Positions 58,731 through 64,000 of a stretch of 64,000 nucleotides of DNA are shown piece by piece. Both the position numbers and the translations under genes were made by a program. This stretch comes from CALINF01 sp039990395. GTDB lineage: Bacteria > Pseudomonadota > Gammaproteobacteria > Pseudomonadales > Halieaceae. The notes beneath the pieces were generated by a model that worked only from the letters and a program-made list of their open reading frames with translations, had not been told where the DNA came from and did no database searches. Numbering within the stretch: position 1 is the stretch's first letter; every line of letters begins with the position of its first letter. The stretch is from contig JBDXFZ010000146.1 in assembly GCA_039990395.1 (NCBI GenBank), positions 744,001-808,000 of the forward strand, in the 5' to 3' direction.

Positions 58731-58920
58731 TGTGAAACTCCTGTCAAAGTGAGAGAGCGGTCAATCCAATTAAGGACGACCTGCCGGTATAAAATCGGGT
58801 GCAGAGTATAGCTCAGCGGGCTTTTAAGTTAAATGAATCGACGCGGATACTGTGCATTCACGTGGCTGATCCATTAGAATTCGACGGTAACGCCGTGCCC
58901 GCCCTCAGAAAGCCGTGTTT

Positions 58921-59385
58921 ATGCTAGATCGCCCAGTCAAAACGCCTTGTATCGGCGTGTGTTCCACCGGAATCGGTGATTCCGTCTGTCGCGGTTGCAA
59001 GCGGTTTGCGCACGAGGTGATTGACTGGAACAGCTACACTCCTGCGCAGAAACGCGTGGTTGATGGAAGGCTGTCTGGCTTCCTGTCTCAGTGCGTCAGT
59101 AACAAACTCCTGGTTACAGACCTGTCATTGCTGAAATGGCAGCTATCAGTTCAGCAAATACATCACACCGCTGAGCATGATGAGTATTGCTGGGTGTACA
59201 GTTTACTCAAAGCAGGTGCCGGCCAGATTGAGGATACCTCTAGTTTCGGTTTTGAGGTTCACCACGAGTATCGCCACTTGGCGCTGAAAGCGCTGCGTGA
59301 TTTGATCGATCAGGAGTTCTTTATTCTCTCTCAGGCGCATTACGATCGTTATATCAGTGCTCCGGACCTGTTCGTTGCCGAATAG
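58921..59385 (+). CDS. DUF1289-containing Fe-S-like protein
   Basis: A 154-residue protein. The N-terminal DUF1289 motif is TPCIGVCSTGIGDSVCRGCK (Cys spacing C-x3-C-x7-C-x2-C), followed by RFAHEVIDWNSYTPAQKR; these small proteins are suspected to bind a metal or Fe-S cluster. Beyond it lies an unusual C-terminal extension (about residues 55-154, VTDLSLLKWQLSVQQIHHTA and WVYSLLKAGAG), longer than the roughly 60-residue family norm. It lies 17 bases before miaE and is probably co-transcribed. The ATG at 58921 is used; a GTG at 58915 is also possible. Diverges from acnB by 190 bases. Confidence 0.83.
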   Translation: MLDRPVKTPCIGVCSTGIGDSVCRGCKRFAHEVIDWNSYTPAQKRVVDGRLSGFLSQCVSNKLLVTDLSLLKWQLSVQQIHHTAEHDEYCWVYSLLKAGAGQIEDTSSFGFEVHHEYRHLALKALRDLIDQEFFILSQAHYDRYISAPDLFVAE

Positions 59386-59402
59386 AGCAGAATAGGGCGC
59401 CC

Positions 59403-60008
59403 ATGACCGACATTTCACATATTCAGGCTTTTCTGTCATGTGCAACGCCCCCTGCTTGGATAGATGCCGCGCTGGCAAACCAGGCGATATTGCTGGTTGA
59501 TCATGCAAATTGTGAGAAAAAAGCTGCATCCACTGCATTGAACCTGATGTATCGCTACGTGGAATACCCTGTTCTGTTGAACAAGCTGTCGCGACTGGCC
59601 AGGGAAGAGCTGAGGCATTTTGAGCAAGTGATAGCCATCATGGCAAAGCGGAAGATCGATTACCCGCAGCTGAGCGCCTCACGCTATGCCGGTGAAATGC
59701 GAAAATTGGTACGAGGGAACGAACCTGGCCGTATGGTTGATACCCTGCTGGTGGGTGCCATTATTGAGGCGCGTTCCTGCGAGCGTTTTGCTGCACTGGT
59801 ACCGGTACTGGATGCGGATTTGAGTGAATTTTATGCGTCACTGTTGAAGTCCGAGGCGCGCCATTACACCGATTACCTTGCGCTGGCGCGCAAACAGGCA
59901 CCTGAGGCGGATATTGAGTCGCGGCTGGAAGAGTTGCTGGCACGCGAGGGCGAGCTAATAGAGGCGCCCGATCCGGAGTTTCGATTTCACAGTGGAGTGC
60001 CAGCTTAG
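59403..60008 (+). CDS. miaE: tRNA-(ms2io6A)-hydroxylase MiaE
   Basis: A 201-residue ferritin-like diiron enzyme that hydroxylates the isopentenyl group of ms2i6A37 in tRNA with oxygen. Ligands are visible in NCEKKAAST, ARE-ELRHFEQV, EARSCERFAAL and SEARHYTDYL (Glu, Glu/His, Glu, Glu/His pattern). The start MTDISHIQAFL is clear. Presence of miaE implies that MiaA and MiaB also exist in this genome. It is followed by an AT-rich hairpin region before lpxH. Confidence 0.93.
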   Translation: MTDISHIQAFLSCATPPAWIDAALANQAILLVDHANCEKKAASTALNLMYRYVEYPVLLNKLSRLAREELRHFEQVIAIMAKRKIDYPQLSASRYAGEMRKLVRGNEPGRMVDTLLVGAIIEARSCERFAALVPVLDADLSEFYASLLKSEARHYTDYLALARKQAPEADIESRLEELLAREGELIEAPDPEFRFHSGVPA

Positions 60009-60078
60009 CCACGGGGTGGATCCTTCAAGTGTGGATCTAAGCAGGCTCAGAGCGGCTATAAGTTTCTAGAATAAAGGT

Positions 60079-60098
60079 TAGGTTAATTTTTTAACCTA
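60079..60098. terminator. Candidate bidirectional terminator between miaE and lpxH
   Basis: TAGGTTAA-TTTT-TTAACCTA, an eight-base-pair stem with a four-base loop, overlapping the lpxH stop codon. The stem is AT-rich and the following T-tract on the plus strand is broken (TTGTTTTATATC), so this is a weak call. Confidence 0.35.
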
Positions 60099-60812
60099 TT
60101 GTTTTATATCAAAATAATAAAGTTTTTCTTCGGCTTCGCCGATCTTCAATGCCCAGCCGCGCGTGTCCCAGTCGCCTAGAACCCAGCGAGTGCCAGAGCC
60201 GGTGTCGTGGCGCTGGGGTCTGTGCGTGTGGCCGTGGATGAGTCTATCGACACCGAAGTTGCGCATCTGCTGCGTAACCTCGTTAGGTGTTACATCCATA
60301 ATGTCCTGTGCTTTGTTACTTCCGCTTTCCTTACTGACTGTGCGCAGATGCGTTGCGATCGCCTGACGTTCTTCCAATGACTTTGCCAATAGCTCGGCCT
60401 GCCAGGCGGGATCATGCGCCATTTTGCGAAAGGCCTGATATTCAGTGTCTTCGGTGCACATGCTGTCGCCGTGCATAAGCAGGGTGGGGGTTCCGTAAAG
60501 GTCGATCACGGTGGGGTCGGCCAGCATGCTTGCGCCAACGCGCCGGGCAAAATCGTCGCCAAGCAGGAAGTCGCGATTGCCTCTCATAAGATAGAGCGCT
60601 GTACCGCGCTTGGTAAAGTCCGTAAACAACTCTGTAATCTGCGTCGCTAGAGCGCTATTGTCGTCGTCACCCAGCCAGGCTTCGAAGATATCGCCCAACA
60701 CATAAAGAGCGTCGCAGTCGCGGTGTGTATCCAAGAATTGCGCAAGTGCCGCTATAACGTGCGGCCTTGCGCTATCGAGGTGAAGGTCGGAGATGAAGAG
60801 GGTGTATGACAC
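60096..60812 (-). CDS. lpxH: UDP-2,3-diacylglucosamine pyrophosphohydrolase
   Basis: A 238-residue metallophosphoesterase of lipid A synthesis: it splits UDP-2,3-diacylglucosamine to lipid X and UMP. The metal-ligand motifs are LFISDLHLDSARP, YVLGDIFEAWLGDDD, LMRGNRDFLLGDD, LMHGDSMCTEDTE and LIHGHTHRP, all intact. The start is GTG 60812, with an AGGA just upstream. It follows ppiB by 15 bases on the minus strand, so the two share a promoter. Complete in length. Confidence 0.96.
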   Translation of the reverse strand: MSYTLFISDLHLDSARPHVIAALAQFLDTHRDCDALYVLGDIFEAWLGDDDNSALATQITELFTDFTKRGTALYLMRGNRDFLLGDDFARRVGASMLADPTVIDLYGTPTLLMHGDSMCTEDTEYQAFRKMAHDPAWQAELLAKSLEERQAIATHLRTVSKESGSNKAQDIMDVTPNEVTQQMRNFGVDRLIHGHTHRPQRHDTGSGTRWVLGDWDTRGWALKIGEAEEKLYYFDIKQ

Positions 60813-60827
60813 CGTCCTGGAGGAGAC

Positions 60828-61325
60828 TCAGGCCTCTACTATTTCCACGGTTTCGATAATCACCGGATCCTGTGGCACATCCTGATGGCCACCACGGCTG
60901 GTGGTGGGTACGGCGCGAATCTTGTCGAGCACTTCTTCGCCTTGGCTCACCTTGCCAAACACCGTATAGCCCCAGCCCTGCATGTTTTTGCCAGTGTGAT
61001 TCAGAAAGTCGTTATCTTTGACGTTAATGAAAAACTGCGCGGTAGCAGAGTGAGGGTCCATGGTTCGGGCCATCGCTACAGTGCCAAAGTCATTCTTCAG
61101 GCCGTTATCAGCCTCGTTCTCGATAGGCTCGCCTGAGTCTTTTTGGCTCATATCAGCATCAAAGCCACCACCTTGAATCATAAAGTTATCGATAACTCGA
61201 TGGAACACGGTGCCGTCATAGAAGCCTTCCCGTGCATAGTTTAGAAAGTTCTCAACTGTTTTAGGGGCCTTGTCGGCGTCCAGCTCGAGCGTGATGTCGC
61301 CGAATGTTGTGCGAATAATGACCAT
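60828..61325 (-). CDS. ppiB: Peptidyl-prolyl cis-trans isomerase B (cytoplasmic cyclophilin)
   Basis: A 165-residue cyclophilin with no signal peptide, hence the cytoplasmic PpiB type. Motifs are FHRVIDNFMIQGGGFDADM (catalytic Arg), ARTMDPHSATAQFFINVKD and NMQGWGYTVFGKVSQGEEV. The N-terminus MVIIRTTFGDITLELDADKA is standard. It is the first gene of the ppiB-lpxH unit and diverges from glnS, the gene order found in Pseudomonas. Confidence 0.96.
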   Translation of the reverse strand: MVIIRTTFGDITLELDADKAPKTVENFLNYAREGFYDGTVFHRVIDNFMIQGGGFDADMSQKDSGEPIENEADNGLKNDFGTVAMARTMDPHSATAQFFINVKDNDFLNHTGKNMQGWGYTVFGKVSQGEEVLDKIRAVPTTSRGGHQDVPQDPVIIETVEIVEA

Positions 61326-61388
61326 GATGTCTTCCCTGCGGTGTGATTCCGTGAGTTCTGGTTATTTAGCTGCGGTGAGCGGACAGCA

Positions 61389-61416
61389 ATGATACGGGCT
61401 TTTGCCAGTCAGTTAA
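61389..61416 (-). promoter_or_regulatory. Probable promoter of ppiB-lpxH
   Basis: On the minus strand TTAACT (61416-61411), 16 bases, TATCAT (61394-61389). Matches four of six and five of six consensus bases, and gives a leader of about 57 bases before the ppiB ATG at 61325. Confidence 0.5.
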
Positions 61417-61500
61417 ACGTTGGTTGGCCATTCTATGCCCGTTTGTGTGTATAAAGTCCCACTCGTTGCATCACGCCTATTAGCCGCGCGTATCTGTGGC

Positions 61501-61506
61501 TATAAT
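61501..61506 (+). promoter_or_regulatory. -10 element of the glnS promoter
   Basis: A perfect TATAAT 35 bases upstream of the glnS ATG (61542). The -35 region (around 61478-61483, TATTAG) is poor. Confidence 0.45.
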
Positions 61507-61541
61507 ATCGGCCCTTTTTTGACCTCAGTAAGCCAAATCTC

Positions 61542-63212
61542 ATGGAAAAACCAGCCAGCAACAATTTTCTCGAGTCTATCGTTCGCGAGGACCTCGACAG
61601 TGGCCGGGTCACGGAAGTTGTTACCCGCTTTCCGCCTGAGCCAAATGGTTATCTGCATGTGGGGCATGCCAAGTCGATCAGCGTGAATTTTGGTTTAGCG
61701 GAAACCTTCGGCGGGCGCTGCAACCTCCGTTTTGATGACACGAACCCTGAGAAGGAAAGCCAGGAGTTTATTGAATCAATCATGGAGGACGTGCGCTGGC
61801 TTGGTTATCAGTGGGATGGCGAAGTGCGTTTTGCCTCCAGTTACTTTGATCAACTCTATGACTGGGCGGTAAAGCTTGTAGAACATGGCGACGCCTACGT
61901 CTGCGATCTGTCTGCTGATGAGGCGAGAGAGTACCGGGGCACTTTAACGGAGCCCGGAAGAAACAGCCCTCACCGCGAGCGTTCAGCGGAAGAGAACCTG
62001 CTATTGCTGGCGGGCATGAAGTCGGGTGATTTTGACGAAGGTAGCAAAGTGCTTCGTGCCAAGATTGATATGAGCTCACCCAACATGAATATGCGTGATC
62101 CGATTCTCTATCGAATTCGCAAGGTGCCGCATCATCAAACGGGTGATACCTGGTCTATTTATCCTACCTACGACTTTGCTCATGGTCAGGAAGACGCCAT
62201 AGAAGGTATCACTCACTCGGTTTGCACGTTGGAGTTTGAGGACCACCGACCTCTTTATAACTGGTTTATCGAACACCTACCTGTGCAGTCAAAGCCGCAC
62301 CAATACGAGTTTGGGCGGCTCAATACAAGTTATACGGTTACCAGCAAGCGCAAGCTAAAGTCGCTGGTAGAGGAAGGGGTGGTTTCCGGGTGGGATGATC
62401 CGCGTATGCCCACGATAGCGGGTATGCGAAGACGCGGCTTTACGCCAGCTTCCATTCGTCGCTTCTGTGAAATGGTGGGTACAACCCGCAGTGATGGAGT
62501 TGTGGATGTTGCGATGCTGGAGCACGCGATTCGCGATGATCTGAATGAGAATGCACCTCGCGCCATGTGTGTACTCAACCCGCTCACCGTTGTACTTACC
62601 GACCTTGCTGAGGATCATGTTGAGCTGATCGAGGCTCCGGCGCATCCATCGCGTGAGGACCTGGGAACGCGATCGCTACCACTGACCCGAGAAATCGTGA
62701 TTGACGTAGATGATTTTCGGGAAGAGGCCAACAAGAAATACAAACGGTTGGTGCTGGGCAAACGAGTACGGCTTCGCAATGCCTATGTTATCGAAGCTGA
62801 CAGCGTAGAACATGATGACGCTGGGAACATTGTAGCGGTGCATGCCCATACAGTACCTGGCACTCTGGGTGAAAACCCGCAGGATGGTATTAAACCCAAG
62901 GGTGTTATCCAGTGGGTGTCGGCTACGCAGGGCGCTCGCGCCGAGGTGCGGATTTACGACCGATTGTTTAATGACGAAGCACCCGACAAGGGCGGCAGTG
63001 ATTTTTTGGACAAGATAAATCCGGACTCTCTAAAGGTGGTTGCGGATGCGCATATCGAGCCATCGCTCATGCAGGCTCAGCCTGAGCAAGGGTTTCAGTT
63101 TGAGCGTGAGGGCTATTTTGTAGCCGACCGCTATGACCACTCTGCCGAACGTCCGGTGTTTAATCGTACAATAAGTTTGCGCGATACCTGGTCGGCCAGT
63201 AATCAAGGCTGA
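61542..63212 (+). CDS. glnS: Glutaminyl-tRNA synthetase
   Basis: A 556-residue class I synthetase of the Glx type. The ATP signature is PPEPNGYLHVGHAKS (HIGH equivalent HVGH), the tRNA-acceptor region has YPTYDFAHGQEDAIEGITHS, and the second signature is VTSKRKLKSLV (SKRKL, the MSKRK variant). The C-terminal anticodon-binding beta-barrels are present (VRLRNAYVIEADSVEHDD, DRLFNDEAPDKGG). The start is MEKPASNNFLESIVREDL. The length agrees with E. coli GlnS (554). It diverges from ppiB and is followed 25 bases later by cysS. Confidence 0.97.
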   Translation: MEKPASNNFLESIVREDLDSGRVTEVVTRFPPEPNGYLHVGHAKSISVNFGLAETFGGRCNLRFDDTNPEKESQEFIESIMEDVRWLGYQWDGEVRFASSYFDQLYDWAVKLVEHGDAYVCDLSADEAREYRGTLTEPGRNSPHRERSAEENLLLLAGMKSGDFDEGSKVLRAKIDMSSPNMNMRDPILYRIRKVPHHQTGDTWSIYPTYDFAHGQEDAIEGITHSVCTLEFEDHRPLYNWFIEHLPVQSKPHQYEFGRLNTSYTVTSKRKLKSLVEEGVVSGWDDPRMPTIAGMRRRGFTPASIRRFCEMVGTTRSDGVVDVAMLEHAIRDDLNENAPRAMCVLNPLTVVLTDLAEDHVELIEAPAHPSREDLGTRSLPLTREIVIDVDDFREEANKKYKRLVLGKRVRLRNAYVIEADSVEHDDAGNIVAVHAHTVPGTLGENPQDGIKPKGVIQWVSATQGARAEVRIYDRLFNDEAPDKGGSDFLDKINPDSLKVVADAHIEPSLMQAQPEQGFQFEREGYFVADRYDHSAERPVFNRTISLRDTWSASNQG

Positions 63213-63237
63213 CAGACAACCAAGGAAGCGATTGGCC

Positions 63238-64000
63238 ATGAGCCTGAAACTCTACAATACAATGGCACGCGAGAAGCAGCTCTTTGAGCCGCTGGTTCCC
63301 GATGCGGTAACCATGTACGTCTGTGGCCCCACGGTCTATAACCTGGCGCATATTGGTAATGCACGCCCCGTGGTGGTGTTTGACACCCTGTACCGATTGT
63401 TACAAACGCAGTACGACACGGTGACCTACGCGCGCAACATTACCGATATCGATGACAAGATCATTGCCGCCGCTGTGCACGATAAGCGCAGTATCGATGA
63501 CGTGAGCAACGAGTTTACGCAAAAGTATCGAGAGGATATGGCGCAGCTCAACGCTTTGCCGCCTACTCTTGAGCCGCATGCCACTCACAATATTGAACCC
63601 ATGATCGAGCTCACCCGCACGCTGATCGAAAAGGAGCATGCCTACGAGTCACAGGGTCATGTCCTCTTTGCTGTTGAGTCCATGCCGGACTATGGCAAGC
63701 TGTCGAATCGCTCGCTGGATGACATGTTGGCGGGTGCGCGGGTTAAAGTAGCCGACTACAAGCGCCATCCCGGCGACTTTGTGCTCTGGAAGCCCTCTAG
63801 CAATGAAGAGCCCGGATGGGAAAGCCCATGGGGCAGGGGTCGTCCAGGTTGGCACCTGGAGTGCTCTGCAATGATTCGCGCCCACCTGGGCGACACTATC
63901 GATATTCACGGCGGTGGTCGTGATCTGATTTTTCCTCACCACGAGAATGAGATCGCGCAAAGTCGCTGCGCCCACGGCGGGGATTACGTGCGTTACTGGA
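63238..64000 (+). CDS. cysS: Cysteinyl-tRNA synthetase (C-terminus outside window)
   Basis: The first 254 residues of CysS. HIGH equivalent is NLAHIGNARP; the zinc ligands are Cys28-type (YVCGPTVYN), WHLECSAMIRA and FPHHENEIAQS. RNITDIDDKIIAAA and GDFVLWKPS are also standard. AAGGAAG lies ahead of the ATG at 63238 at a longer spacing. The gene runs off the right end of the window before the KMSKS region. Confidence 0.96.
   Translation, partial: MSLKLYNTMAREKQLFEPLVPDAVTMYVCGPTVYNLAHIGNARPVVVFDTLYRLLQTQYDTVTYARNITDIDDKIIAAAVHDKRSIDDVSNEFTQKYREDMAQLNALPPTLEPHATHNIEPMIELTRTLIEKEHAYESQGHVLFAVESMPDYGKLSNRSLDDMLAGARVKVADYKRHPGDFVLWKPSSNEEPGWESPWGRGRPGWHLECSAMIRAHLGDTIDIHGGGRDLIFPHHENEIAQSRCAHGGDYVRYW

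Noticed and set aside
1..64000. CRISPR array, prophage, insertion sequence, toxin-antitoxin or other defence island
   Set aside because: No regularly spaced repeats, transposase, integrase or phage genes were seen; gene order is that of a conserved core chromosome throughout.

Overview
The window is a gene-dense stretch of chromosome from an aerobic, free-living gammaproteobacterium. The order leuC-leuD-leuB-asd-fimV-truA-trpF-trpB-trpA-accD-folC-dedD-cvpA-purF-metZ, and then lpxH-ppiB-glnS-cysS, is the arrangement seen in Pseudomonas and its relatives. A DUF1302/DUF1329/RND cluster, a PutA without its DNA-binding domain, PPDK and a PPK2-type phosphotransferase fit the marine Cellvibrionales/Halieaceae side of that group better than Pseudomonas itself. 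That placement is an inference. No rRNA, tRNA, CRISPR array, insertion sequence or prophage was found.

Layout. 1-2833: 5' part of putA, running off the left edge. 3145-9922: four tightly packed genes forming an envelope module of unknown substrate (DUF1302 outer-membrane barrel, DUF1329 Lol-like protein, YCF48 propeller, RND/MMPL pump). 9919-11937 (minus): a one-domain asparaginase-like protein and a polyphosphate:AMP phosphotransferase. 12029-18167: a methyltransferase followed by tamA-tamB. 18183-23748: a crotonase, an OmpA-type lipoprotein, a YdjM-like membrane hydrolase, a class V aminotransferase, a DUF819 permease and a cupin. 23957-26563: ppdK. 26887-29499: two unknown lipoproteins and an unusual HTH protein with a lysine-rich tail. 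29586-31817: rlmKL, followed by a 349-bp gap that carries two perfect DnaA boxes in a hairpin. 32167-35264: an oxidoreductase, a flavodoxin-like protein, a hotdog thioesterase and a LysR regulator.

35379-51965 is the long biosynthetic block: leucine (leuCDB), the aspartate branch (asd), polar hub protein FimV, TruA, tryptophan (trpFBA), then accD, folC, dedD, cvpA, purF and metZ, all on the plus strand and many overlapping by a few bases. 52048-55991 is a MoxR-DUF58-transglutaminase operon. 56115-58730 (minus) is acnB with a terminator. 58921-60008 holds a DUF1289 protein and miaE. lpxH and ppiB run on the minus strand, diverging from glnS. cysS runs off the right edge.

Most of the window is housekeeping. 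The least explained parts are the DUF1302-DUF1329-YCF48-RND module, the lipoprotein/HTH block with a perfect 19-bp palindrome in front of it, and the DnaA-box hairpin between rlmKL and the oxidoreductase. Several starts are non-ATG (tamA, tamB, truA, dedD, acnB, lpxH, trpA, the DUF1302 gene). Three convergent gene pairs overlap at their 3' ends.
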